The notes beneath the pieces were generated by a model that saw only the letters and a program-made list of their open reading frames with translations, did not search any database and was not told where the DNA came from. A stretch of 64,000 nucleotides of DNA from Ahniella affigens (lineage in GTDB: Bacteria > Pseudomonadota > Gammaproteobacteria > Xanthomonadales > Ahniellaceae): assembly GCF_003015185.1 (NCBI RefSeq), contig NZ_CP027861.1, positions 85,387-149,386 of the forward strand, read 5' to 3'. Positions 9,572-17,570 of the stretch are shown piece after piece; within the stretch, counting starts at the first letter, position 1, and each line of letters begins with the position of its first letter. The translations under genes were made by a program, and so were the position numbers.

Positions 9572-10042
9572 ATGACGGAAGGAGGCAGTTTGGGGATTGG
9601 CCTGTCTACGTGCTCACTGGGTCAAACAGATCCCCTACACGGTTTCAGTCAGATCCTACCTTTCATCGAGGAACTAGCTGCCGCAAGTCCGGATCTCAGG
9701 TCGGTCTGGCTCATTGGTTCGCGCGCGAACGGAACGTCAACTGAGCATTCGGACTGGGACTTTATTGCCATTGGCTCAGCAGAGACCCTGTTGTTCCTTC
9801 GAGGGGCAAAGCACCTACACAGGGAGAAGACGGACTTCTTGGTCGTAACGAACGGCGACGACTTCGAGGCGGCTTGGGGCGGACGTGAAAAAACAGGCTC
9901 ACTGACCAAATGGCAATGGACTCAGCGCACCGAATCCGAGGCTGAGTACATGCAAAGTAAGTGGGTAGATGCAGAAGACGGCTCAGGGGGCCGGGTCACC
10001 CGCGCACGTGGGATTAGAGTTTGGCCTCGCAGCGCGTCCTAA
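9572..10042 (+). CDS. MNT-type nucleotidyltransferase domain protein, 156 aa
   Basis: Residues about 45-65 hold the polymerase-beta-like signature GSRANGTSTEHSDWDF (GS...DxD), the metal-binding site of minimal nucleotidyltransferases. No HEPN partner gene is adjacent, so this is an orphan rather than a full MNT-HEPN pair. ATG 9572 is used; a TTG at 9590 has the better ribosome site (AAGGAGG) and is a real alternative. The TAA stop is the first part of an attC-like stem-loop, as is typical for a gene carried in an integron cassette. Confidence 0.68.
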   Translation: MTEGGSLGIGLSTCSLGQTDPLHGFSQILPFIEELAAASPDLRSVWLIGSRANGTSTEHSDWDFIAIGSAETLLFLRGAKHLHREKTDFLVVTNGDDFEAAWGGREKTGSLTKWQWTQRTESEAEYMQSKWVDAEDGSGGRVTRARGIRVWPRSAS

Positions 10043-10072
10043 CCCCTCGTTCAAGCACGCAAGCGTGGGCGG
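10039..10072 (+). repeat. attC-like stem-loop element, copy A
   Basis: Starts CTAACCCCTCGTTCAAGC at the stop codon of the nucleotidyltransferase gene and continues into a CACGC-aa-GCGTG stem. The first part matches the left half of integron attC sites as known from Xanthomonas and Pseudomonas. A matching right half (GTTAG) is not found within 150 bases, so it is at best a degenerate site. Confidence 0.4.
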
Positions 10073-10343
10073 CCGCTGCTGGGACGAAACACGACCAGAA
10101 CCTGAACAGCCTGTCGGACCGCAGAGCCATTCGGAGGATTTCGGACCGCTTGGCTCGAATGCTTCGTCTGCATAGGCTGTCTTTCAGTGGCGATCTTCGG
10201 GAGTTGGGCAGAAAAGTGACTGCGCCAGAAGAGTCAAAGTCTCGGAGTCTCGCCCGGACCCCACGGCGACCCGATCCGTTCGGGTCTTGCGGGGTCGGCT
10301 CGTGCGCTGCAGCCTGATAGCTTTCGCGCCGGCGGGGTCTTCG
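10043..10343. other. 301-bp gap without a supported gene
   Basis: Only short frames that shadow one another. The attC-like copy A occupies the left end. Nothing else recognisable. Confidence 0.4.
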
Positions 10344-10583
10344 TCATCCGTGACTCATTCGAAGCGACTGCGTTGACTCTGCGCTGAGTCTGTATTTCGA
10401 GATCAGCTCGCTGGCCTGTTGCAGGGCCTGCCTGGCGGTCGACGCACGAGTGCCGGCGATCAACATGCCCGCCCAGTAGCCGACAAGCGCGTCGTGGGTT
10501 GGGATACCCTCGGGGATGGGGACAAGAACAAGATCACAGTCAGGTGCGTCCAATATATGTGGGGAAACCCATCCGTCACACAT
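10344..10583 (-). CDS. small hypothetical protein, 79 aa, possibly a remnant
   Basis: A short frame with a coherent amphipathic C-terminal helix (ARQALQQASELISKYRL) and a strand-rich N-terminus. The frame stays open for about 14 codons upstream of ATG 10583 without another start, and no ribosome site is seen. It may therefore be the tail of a broken gene. It lies between the two attC-like elements. Function unknown. Confidence 0.35.
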   Translation of the reverse strand: MCDGWVSPHILDAPDCDLVLVPIPEGIPTHDALVGYWAGMLIAGTRASTARQALQQASELISKYRLSAESTQSLRMSHG

Positions 10584-10676
10584 CGCAATCCAGACACCAT
10601 TAAGGTGCGGTACCTGTTTGATGGTTTGCCCTCAGTCCGCGTTGTCACACCCTATGCAATGGCATTCCTCCCGACT

Positions 10677-10783
10677 ATCGTGTCGTTTCCGCTTATCGTG
10701 GCGCGAGCCAGCAACTTACCCGTAAATCGTGTCGTTTCCGCTTATCGTGGCGCGACCCAGCAACTCACCCGTGAATCGTGTCG
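10677..10783. repeat. 49-bp tandem repeat (2.2 copies) built on the 9-mer ATCGTG[T/G]CG
   Basis: Units start at 10677, 10726 and 10775, a constant 49-bp period; the first two differ at only a few positions and the third is truncated after nine bases. Each full unit contains two copies of ATCGTG[T/G]CG 18 bp apart, giving five 9-mers at 10677, 10695, 10726, 10744 and 10775. The arrangement resembles iterons or a partition/regulator site. KfrA, a DNA-binding plasmid protein, is the next gene. Confidence 0.75.
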
Positions 10784-11046
10784 CAAGTGCGCATTCGGCG
10801 GGTTCGTAAAGCTACAGAGAGTTGGCCAAGCCCTCGTTTGAACATGCTTTGCATGCTGGCGACAAAATTAGCGGGTTGCCGACCGGGCAAGTCCCGAATC
10901 GGTTGTGTTGCTGCGCGGTCAGGGTGAGACTGCCTGTATTTCAGTACTTTTCCAACGCCTTCGGGTGATCGAAGCGGTTAGGACGCGATATTTGTCCATT
11001 TCTGGTTGTACTGTATTGATTCGATTGCGGCCCCAGCAAGGAGAGG
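10784..11046. other. non-coding stretch with attC-like copy B
   Basis: Bases 10829-10862 carry a second element related to copy A: AGCCCTCGTTTGAACATGC followed by a CATGC-ttt-GCATG stem. No gene is supported between the 49-bp repeats and the end of kfrA. Confidence 0.4.
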
Positions 11047-12243
11047 TCAGCCGCTCCTCTGGTCGCTGTTGTTGGACGTTGCGAGGAGTATCTGCCGGAG
11101 CACGGCCTCCATTGCCTCGATGCGCGCAAGTAGGACGGGAGGATTGCGTAGCAACGAGTCACGATCCTGGATGACGCTCCTGAGCTCTTCCCGCGCGCCC
11201 TTCAGTTCAACCTCGATCCGCTCAGCGACACGAGCATTTGCACTGAGCTGCGCGATCGTCGCCTGGTGCGTAATGAGGTCGCGTCCGCGGCAGTCATAGG
11301 AGGTGCGAAGCTCGGAGTGCTCGGTGCGAAGGAGCTTGAGTTCTTGGTCGAGTTGCTCCGCGCGCTTGACCGCCTGACCTGCAATGGCGAGCTCGGATCG
11401 AGTGCCGGCAAGTTCGACGTCGAGTTGCGCGCGCTCGAGGACGAGGCGATCCGCGCGCTGTGTTGCTGCAGTGGCCTCAGTTCTTGCTTCGTTGGCCAGC
11501 ACCTTGGCGTCGTCGGCGCGGCGCGTCTCGGAGGCTAGCTGAACCCGGAGAGCGCCGAGTTCTCCTTCTCGGATGGCTAGGCGCTCGCGGACGGCGGCCG
11601 CGTTAGCTTCGGCGACATCCAGTCTTTCCCGTAGCTGACCGACCTCAACGACATGAACATCGCGGGCGGACAGCAGTTGTGCTTGGAGCGCGTCACGTTC
11701 CTGGGTGCGTTGAGAGAGCGCGGCGCGAAGCTCAGAGGCCGAGGCTTCGGCCGTGCCGAGCTGGGCAACCAACCCGGCTACTCGCTCGTCGATCACCCGC
11801 TCCTTGTGCATCAGGGCTTCCTCTCGCCCGTCCAGGCCGGCGCGGCGCTCGTCGAGCTCCCGCGTCTGGCGGTAGAGAAGTTCCTTCGCTTTGGCGGTGG
11901 CGTCGGTGAGCAGCAGATCCCAGAACTGCAGGAGCCGGTCCGGAACGGCTTGGCCGCGCTCCAACGTGGCTAGGCGCTGCGGCAGCTCCTTGCGGATCCA
12001 CGCTGCGCGAACCATCGGGGTCAAGGCGCTGAGACTGCCGGCGCCGACCACGTCGCGCACGGCGCGTACGGTGGGCGGCACACCATGCTTGGCGAGCAGA
12101 AGCAGAATCTCGGAAACGTCAGTTTCGGTGACCGGGCTCATGGGCACGAGGCCGTGCTGTTGGCGCCATTCCTCGCGCACTTCCTGCAGGCGGTCTTCGA
12201 GGAGCGCCTCGATCTCGGCGTCGTGGTCGTGAGTGCTGGCCAT
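11047..12243 (-). CDS. kfrA: KfrA-like plasmid DNA-binding coiled-coil protein, 398 aa
   Basis: The N-terminal 115 residues match the KfrA DNA-binding domain (VTETDVSEILLLLAKHG, PTVRAVRDVVGAGS). The rest is one long alanine/glutamate-rich coiled coil. KfrA proteins bind their own operator, coat plasmid DNA and support stable inheritance, so the gene points to a plasmid or plasmid-derived element. Start ATG 12243 is preceded by GAGAGGAG at good spacing. Its upstream region (12244-12452) is shared with the divergent antitoxin operon and contains several GTTAC/TGCGTT repeats that could be KfrA operators. Confidence 0.85.
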   Translation of the reverse strand: MASTHDHDAEIEALLEDRLQEVREEWRQQHGLVPMSPVTETDVSEILLLLAKHGVPPTVRAVRDVVGAGSLSALTPMVRAAWIRKELPQRLATLERGQAVPDRLLQFWDLLLTDATAKAKELLYRQTRELDERRAGLDGREEALMHKERVIDERVAGLVAQLGTAEASASELRAALSQRTQERDALQAQLLSARDVHVVEVGQLRERLDVAEANAAAVRERLAIREGELGALRVQLASETRRADDAKVLANEARTEATAATQRADRLVLERAQLDVELAGTRSELAIAGQAVKRAEQLDQELKLLRTEHSELRTSYDCRGRDLITHQATIAQLSANARVAERIEVELKGAREELRSVIQDRDSLLRNPPVLLARIEAMEAVLRQILLATSNNSDQRSG

Positions 12244-12365
12244 CGGTGAGCTCCTCTCAAGGTTAGCTGATCGTAAAGCGGTTGCCCTCGCGCGCGCAAG
12301 TGTTACTGCGTTCGATGTTACGTACTGCGTTACACAAGGCGCCAGACAATACCAAATAATTGACG

Positions 12366-12407
12366 GTTATCCGCCAACTTGACAGGATAACGAGAATATT
12401 CTAGGAT
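12366..12407 (+). promoter_or_regulatory. predicted sigma-70 promoter with overlapping inverted repeat
   Basis: A -35 TTGACA (12379-12384), 17-bp spacer and -10 TAGGAT (12402-12407) drive the antitoxin-RES-recombinase operon. A perfect inverted repeat GTTATCC (12366-12372) / GGATAAC (12385-12391) brackets the -35 box, a good place for autoregulation by the antitoxin. Confidence 0.65.
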
Positions 12408-12452
12408 TGGGAAATCCGCGGCCGTTCGCCGCGATCAACAGGAGCAAGCGCG

Positions 12453-13400
12453 ATGGCGCAGCCGCAGCAGCTCGAATTCGTCGCCGTCGGCGTGGACAAC
12501 GCCGTACGGCTGACCGACAGCGGCGTGGTCGACGCGGACCAGGTCGAAAGCCTGCCGAAACTCGGCGCCCACGAGGTGCGCGTGTTCCGCCGCGCCCTAC
12601 AGTACGCCCCTGCCAAGGGAAAACAAGCGCTGCCCGTGATCCAGGTCATGGAGCTGATGATGCGGCTCCCGCGGGCGTTGCGCTTTGTGATCGCGCGCGA
12701 CGTGGCCAAGGCCCCGGTCGTGAACGTCAAGGTGCAAGGCTACATTCGAGTGCAGGGCAAGGGGCGATGGGAGCGTGTCGAGCCGCCGCCGAAGACGACG
12801 CTGGTCGAGTTGCTCGGCAGCTGGGTGCGCGGCTCCGAAGAGGACGAGGTCCTGCTCGAGGTCGCGGCCGCGGCCGACGAGCTGCGCGTCATCGTGGATC
12901 AGATCCCCGCGGAGCGCTCCGGAGCGGAGACTGCGGCCGCCGCCCTTCCGCAGGAGATCGACGGCAGCGCGGCGCGACGCACCGAGCTGGCAAAGGCCTG
13001 GCTGAACTCCGCCGGCGTCGCCGAGCTGCTCGGCCGTGGCACGGCGCGGGACCTGGCTTCCGGCTCACCTGAGCAGGAAAAGAAGCTCGAAAACCCGGCA
13101 CAAGCCGCAGCGGTGCTGCGCAAGGCGAAGCGCCTGCTCGGCGTGTGGGTGCCGGCCGAGCGCGGTTACCGCCATCCGACGTGCCAGTTCGACCGAGGCG
13201 CCCTCCTCCCAGTCATCGAGGCGCTGCTGAAGATCCTGCCGCCCGGCAACGGTACGGGGTGGAGCCAGGCCGAATGGCTCTACAGCCCGCACGCACTGCT
13301 CGACAAGCGCCGGCCGGCCGATGTGCTGGCCACCGACCCGGATCGCGTTCTGGCGGCCGCGCAGCGCGAATACGGTGAGGAAACGCATGCCGGCTGGTAA
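12453..13400 (+). CDS. large RES-partner antitoxin (MbcA/ParS-like C-terminus), 315 aa
   Basis: First gene of a three-gene operon. The last 90 residues resemble the toxin-binding region of Xre/MbcA/ParS antitoxins: LDKRRPADVLATDPDRVLAAAQREYG follows WSQAEWLYSPHALL. The N-terminal 220 residues are not recognised and make the protein more than twice the normal antitoxin size. ATG 12453 has AGGAG eight bases upstream. It overlaps the RES gene by 14 bases. Presumed role: neutralise the RES toxin and repress the operon, possibly through the inverted repeat at 12366-12391. Confidence 0.7.
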   Translation: MAQPQQLEFVAVGVDNAVRLTDSGVVDADQVESLPKLGAHEVRVFRRALQYAPAKGKQALPVIQVMELMMRLPRALRFVIARDVAKAPVVNVKVQGYIRVQGKGRWERVEPPPKTTLVELLGSWVRGSEEDEVLLEVAAAADELRVIVDQIPAERSGAETAAAALPQEIDGSAARRTELAKAWLNSAGVAELLGRGTARDLASGSPEQEKKLENPAQAAAVLRKAKRLLGVWVPAERGYRHPTCQFDRGALLPVIEALLKILPPGNGTGWSQAEWLYSPHALLDKRRPADVLATDPDRVLAAAQREYGEETHAGW

Positions 13401-14091
13401 GCCCTGGGTGTCCAAGCCGCCGGCGATGCGGCCGCTCGCCGTAGGACCGATCTACTGGCATGTCTACCACGCCGACTACCCGCCGTTGAGCGCCAACCCG
13501 TTCTCCAAGGCGCGCCTCGCCCTGGTCGATCCCGAAGGCGGCAAAAAGAGCCCGTTCGGCATGTTCTACCTGGCCAGCGACTTCGCCGGCGCACTATGGG
13601 AGGTGGTGCTGCGCTACGTCGAACCCGATGACGCGCGGAACGTACGCGTCGACATCGCGACGCTTGCCGGCATGCGGGCCGTGCGGTTGCGCCTGCGGCG
13701 TGACGGTGCGCCAGTGCTGGAGCTGGGCCAGCCGGGGCTGCGCATGCTGTTCGCCGCTGATAGTCCCGAGAGCGTTGCGGTGGCCAGCTTGATCGCCGAG
13801 CCCGACCACCACAAGACGCACACCGAAGCGGCACGGCTGCGCGAGGACCTGATCCGCGTCGGCGTCGGCGACATGCCGGTGCTGGCCTGGCCGTCACGAC
13901 AGCACAACCCCTCGACCGTGTACCTCGCCTACGCACCGCCGATGGCCGCGGATTGGTGGGAGCTCGTCGACGAACCGCAACCGCTCGACACGCCGGCTGG
14001 TCATGCGCTCATTCGCGCCGAACTCGAACGCTGCGGATTCCACTGGGTACCGCTCGAAACGAACGCGACGCCACCGCCGGAGGAACCATGA
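13387..14091 (+). CDS. RES-domain toxin, 234 aa
   Basis: RES toxins deplete NAD+ in the cell. The sequence shows the family pattern IYWHVYHADYPPLSANPF near the N-terminus, then FGMFYLASDFAGALWEVVLR with the conserved Glu, within about 180 residues. ATG 13387 lies inside the antitoxin gene and has GAGG seven bases upstream. The stop overlaps the recombinase start (ATGATG). The enzyme assignment is from family resemblance. Confidence 0.78.
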   Translation: MPAGKPWVSKPPAMRPLAVGPIYWHVYHADYPPLSANPFSKARLALVDPEGGKKSPFGMFYLASDFAGALWEVVLRYVEPDDARNVRVDIATLAGMRAVRLRLRRDGAPVLELGQPGLRMLFAADSPESVAVASLIAEPDHHKTHTEAARLREDLIRVGVGDMPVLAWPSRQHNPSTVYLAYAPPMAADWWELVDEPQPLDTPAGHALIRAELERCGFHWVPLETNATPPPEEP

Positions 14092-15230
14092 TGCCCGACG
14101 TCGACCTGCTGGTGGCAGACAGCCTGATCGGCGTGGATTGGTCTGACGCGCCCATCGAGGTGCGGCAGGCAACGCGCTTTGACGTCAGCACGGATGAACT
14201 GCGCAAGCGAATCCGGCGCTGGGAGACCAAGTTCGCCGCCGGGAATGCTTCCGCGACGGTCAAAGCCGTTCGCAGCGACTGGCAGACCTTTTTCGCGTGG
14301 TGTGATCGCACGGGCGTGCGCGCCGTGCCGGTGTCTGGGCCGGACCTGATGCGATTCCTCAACGACCAGGTGACGCTCGGGCGGCGCTTCAGCACGATCA
14401 CGCGGTACGTGTATTCGGTGCGCGCAGTTCATACCGGTGCCAAGGCGCCCGATCCGACGCAGCACGAGGACTGGGCGCAGGACTGGAAAGTACTGAAGGC
14501 ACGGCTACGCAAGGGGAAAAAGCTCGCGCCGCGCCAGACCGAGCCATTGTCGTCGGCGGACGTGCACGCCGTCCTCGGCGTCATTGAGGGGACCCCCGAG
14601 GGCACGGGCGCACGGCGGCGATCGAAAGAGGACGAGCGCCGCGACTTGCGCGACGCTGCGCTCTTGCGACTGGCCTCCGACACGCTCTGCCGAGAGTCGG
14701 AGCTCGCCGCGGTGCAACTCGAAGACTTCGAGCGCAAGGGCGATGGAAGCGGCTGGACGCTCTTCGTCGGCCGTTCGAAAACTGACCAAGACGGCGTTGG
14801 TGCTTACCGATTCGTGAGCAATGAAACGCACAACGCGATCTCCGAATGGTGTGCGAAGTCCGGCATTGAGGGTGGCTACGTTTTTCTGCCAATTGGTGGT
14901 CGTCCCAAGCGAGAACCGACGAACCAAGGCGCCGGCGGAGGAGAGATCGAGCCGCCGGCGCCGCACATCACGCCTGACCAGATTGCACGCATCATGCGTC
15001 GCCGGGCACTCCGCGCAGATATCAATCGGAGGATTACAGGTCACTCGGCGCGCGTTGGGTCGGCGATCGACCTGATCGAAGCTGGATTCTCGATGTCCGA
15101 CGCGGCCTACGCAGGTGGGTGGGAATCCGAGCGCATGGTGAGGCACTACGCGAAAAAGGCGAAGGCCGGAAGCAATGCCATGGCGAAGCTGCGGGCAAAA
15201 ACCGCAAATGGCATGGAGCCGCAGAACTAG
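14088..15230 (+). CDS. tyrosine recombinase/integrase, 380 aa
   Basis: Site-specific recombinase. The N-terminal SAM-like core-binding domain covers residues 30-130 (SDWQTFFAWCDRTG, STITRYVYSVRAVH). The catalytic domain has Arg in CRESEL, Lys in the beta-hairpin SKTDQDG, the HxxR box in GHSARVG, Trp in GGWESE, and the nucleophile Tyr in RHYAKK. All active-site residues are present. GGAGG precedes the start and the ATG overlaps the RES stop, so it is translated with the toxin-antitoxin pair. It could mobilise or resolve this segment; no att core site was found. Confidence 0.88.
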   Translation: MMPDVDLLVADSLIGVDWSDAPIEVRQATRFDVSTDELRKRIRRWETKFAAGNASATVKAVRSDWQTFFAWCDRTGVRAVPVSGPDLMRFLNDQVTLGRRFSTITRYVYSVRAVHTGAKAPDPTQHEDWAQDWKVLKARLRKGKKLAPRQTEPLSSADVHAVLGVIEGTPEGTGARRRSKEDERRDLRDAALLRLASDTLCRESELAAVQLEDFERKGDGSGWTLFVGRSKTDQDGVGAYRFVSNETHNAISEWCAKSGIEGGYVFLPIGGRPKREPTNQGAGGGEIEPPAPHITPDQIARIMRRRALRADINRRITGHSARVGSAIDLIEAGFSMSDAAYAGGWESERMVRHYAKKAKAGSNAMAKLRAKTANGMEPQN

Positions 15231-15374
15231 TCGGACCTACGGACGGGACCGCGTGGCCGTCGATCGATCGCCCGGGTACGGTTAACCAGCTTAAGCAGAG
15301 AGAGAATGGTACCTATACCTCTGACCGCTTCGAGGCAGGCAACAAGTCTCGCTGCGCGAGGTTGCCATGCTGAA

Positions 15375-15722
15375 TCAAACGGAAGGAAACGCACACGATA
15401 TCAACGAACGCACCTCACCAGTCATCGCCTGCGAAATCTCGATCTTCAACACTTTCGCTCCTTGGACGGCTGGCTGCGAACAGGCCAACTTCGCGTCTAT
15501 GGCATCCGAGCCGACATTCTTGTTCGTCTTGACCTTGAGGACTTGGGCTTCGAAAGCAACAAAGATCCACCCGAGTCTATCGGCCTCAAACGACAGTGCA
15601 GCCTCATTGACATAACCGAGGTAAGTGTCGAGCTCATGGTCAGTTGCTCGCTTGCCCAAGAGCAGGTACCCCAAATAGCAAGCGAACAACAAGCCTGCGA
15701 TAGACAAAGGAATCCGCTTCAT
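15375..15722 (-). CDS. small membrane-anchored hypothetical protein, 115 aa
   Basis: An N-terminal hydrophobic helix (SIAGLLFACYLGYLLL) follows a short basic start, then about 90 polar residues with the pattern GSDAIDAKLACSQP. An anchored or exported protein facing the periplasm is predicted. ATG 15722 is chosen to begin at the helix. A longer frame to 15821 exists but reads poorly. Function unknown. Confidence 0.5.
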   Translation of the reverse strand: MKRIPLSIAGLLFACYLGYLLLGKRATDHELDTYLGYVNEAALSFEADRLGWIFVAFEAQVLKVKTNKNVGSDAIDAKLACSQPAVQGAKVLKIEISQAMTGEVRSLISCAFPSV

Positions 15723-16141
15723 AGCCGTCAACTCGAGCCACCTATTCGGTACCCAATTCTTGCATAGGGACAGCAAACCAGCAAACGACCAGACGTCTTC
15801 TTGGCGATCCATGATGTGCAAGCCGAAGCAGCGGCTAGACCGTGCGAGCCAGGCGCTCCGAGAAGGTGCTTACATGGGTTAATCACGGACGGGCCGTTTT
15901 GGACCTTATTGGCGAAACCGTGACTGGTAGCAGCTGGCATGGTCGCGGTCTGATTTCCTCGACTATCGTTTGGCGGCATCGGATTTCGCGGATTTCGCGA
16001 ACCGACAGGAGGCTCGCCAGTTGTCGGTTTGAGAGTGACTGTGCTCCGGTATCTCGGACACGTCGCTAAGAGGCTCTGGAGAGCTTTATCAATGTCGCGG
16101 CTCGCTATAGGGTGAACTCCACGCGAGCACACATCGCAGGA
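15723..16141. other. 419-bp gap without a supported gene
   Basis: Short frames on both strands only, with no domain, signal or ribosome site that stands out. A short direct repeat (CGGATTTCGCG, CGGATTTCGCGA-like) near 15978 is the only visible structure. Confidence 0.35.
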
Positions 16142-16660
16142 TCAGCTCGAATCGCCGTAGTGACGCACGCGCACCCAGCCGCCATGACTCTCGATTCGAC
16201 GGATAAGGGCGTCTTTGTCGACAAACTGAGGAACGTGGACCCCGGTCAGTTCATGTACTGCCTCTCGAAGGGCGTCAAGGCACTGGTTTTCGCTCGTATC
16301 GCTCGGTCGGATTACAATCTGCCTGAATTGATTAGGGCCAGAACAGATCTGGACGATCATGAATGGGTCGGAGTTAGGATTGGCCCTGGCCGATGCGTCG
16401 ACCTTTTCTTTGATTTTCCAAAGAGCCTGGCCGAGGGCGAGTAGATCGGCGCTCAATCCTACAATTGCCATCCAGTTGAATACACTAGCGAAGACGACAC
16501 CGGGCGCCGGTTGGCGACGGTATATGGCAACCTCAGGTACAAGTTCACTCACTTCACGCGCTATGGATGCATCTCGCGTGTCGACACTGCAGTTTGCAAG
16601 GCTTGCCGAAATCCAAACAACACCATTCATACCGAGCTCTGATCTGACATAGGAATTCAC
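16142..16660 (-). CDS. hypothetical protein with one membrane segment, 172 aa
   Basis: A central hydrophobic stretch (VVFASVFNWMAIVGLSADLLALG, about residues 54-76) is followed by a short charged region and an alpha/beta C-terminal part (DPFMIVQICSGP, ALIRRIESHGGWVRVRHYG). GTG 16660 is used. The gene ends 3' in intergenic DNA. No family recognised. Confidence 0.5.
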   Translation of the reverse strand: MNSYVRSELGMNGVVWISASLANCSVDTRDASIAREVSELVPEVAIYRRQPAPGVVFASVFNWMAIVGLSADLLALGQALWKIKEKVDASARANPNSDPFMIVQICSGPNQFRQIVIRPSDTSENQCLDALREAVHELTGVHVPQFVDKDALIRRIESHGGWVRVRHYGDSS

Positions 16661-16800
16661 GTACCGTTCTTCATCGATGATGCGTTCTCCTTACTTCAGA
16701 ATGACAAATCGCGCAACTCGCGAAGTCTATCGCTGCGGCACTATCGACACTTTTCCGATCTAGCAGAATAGATCAGCGCTTGAATTGCGCCATGGGCACC

Positions 16801-16808
16801 GCGCCACC
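16801..16808. repeat. left 8-bp target-site duplication of IS66
   Basis: GCGCCACC, identical to 19212-19219. Confidence 0.95.
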
Positions 16809-16884
16809 GTAAGCGTCCGGCCAAGCCACCTTCCATCATCTGACTCGACCGCGCACGCTTGCGCATTTCTGCGGGGAGCTGGCG

Positions 16885-17163
16885 ATGTCGAAAGAGAAGC
16901 TGTGGGCGAAGCGGATTCGGGCGTTTGAGCGGAGCGGGCTGAGTCGGCGCGCTTGGTGCGTTCAGGAAAAGGTACAGCTGTCGACGCTGGACTACTGGCG
17001 GTCTCGGCTGCGTCGGGCTACGGAGCCGGCGCTGGTTCCGGTGGTGGTGGACTCGACGTCGGCCGCGAAGGAGATTGAGATCAGGCTGGGCGATGTGCAG
17101 ATGCGCTTGCCTGTGGACGTCGATGCGGATTGGCTGTGCCGCGTGCTGCGGGGCCTGCGCTGA
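16885..17163 (+). CDS. tnpA: IS66 accessory protein TnpA (TnpS-like), 92 aa
   Basis: Small helix-turn-helix protein typical of the first IS66 gene: AKRIRAFERSGLSRRAWC then LDYWRSRLRR, with a C-terminal IRLGDVQMRLP strand. It is needed with TnpB for IS66 transposition. The stop overlaps the tnpB start as TGATG. Confidence 0.93.
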   Translation: MSKEKLWAKRIRAFERSGLSRRAWCVQEKVQLSTLDYWRSRLRRATEPALVPVVVDSTSAAKEIEIRLGDVQMRLPVDVDADWLCRVLRGLR

Positions 17164-17504
17164 TGCTGCGCCCTACTGGCTGGTGGCTGGCAGTGAAGCC
17201 GATCGACCTGCGCTGTGGCATGGATCGGTTGTTGGTCCTGGTGCAGACGCAATTTGGACGCGACGGCTTTGATGGCGCGGCCTACGCGTTTCGCAACCGT
17301 TCCGGGACTCGCCTGAAAGTGCTGTGCGCGGACGCGCAGGGCGTGTGGCTGTGCACCCGCCGATTGCATCGCGGTCAGTTCGTGTGGCCACGAGCCGGCG
17401 CAGAGCTGTTTACGGTGAGTACCGAGCAATTCGAGTGGTTGATCGCAGGGGTCGACTGGCAGCGTTTGTCGGCGCGCATTGAGGATGTGCCGCGACTGGT
17501 GTGA
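17163..17504 (+). CDS. tnpB: IS66 Orf2-like protein TnpB, 113 aa
   Basis: Classic IS66 Orf2: PIDLRCGMDRLL, then FRNRSGTRLKVLCADAQGVW and FVWPRAGAELFTVS. Full-length for the family. It starts inside the tnpA stop and is translationally coupled. Confidence 0.95.
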   Translation: MLRPTGWWLAVKPIDLRCGMDRLLVLVQTQFGRDGFDGAAYAFRNRSGTRLKVLCADAQGVWLCTRRLHRGQFVWPRAGAELFTVSTEQFEWLIAGVDWQRLSARIEDVPRLV

Positions 17505-17570
17505 TGCCGCTGAAAAGCCCCTGGTCTGACGTCATCTGGCCATCGCGCGCACGCGTGCGCGAGGTAAATT

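Noticed and set aside
12407..13072. 221-residue Arg-rich frame overlapping the antitoxin
   Set aside because: Alternative frame of a high-GC gene; the 12453 frame has a promoter, a ribosome site and coupling to RES.
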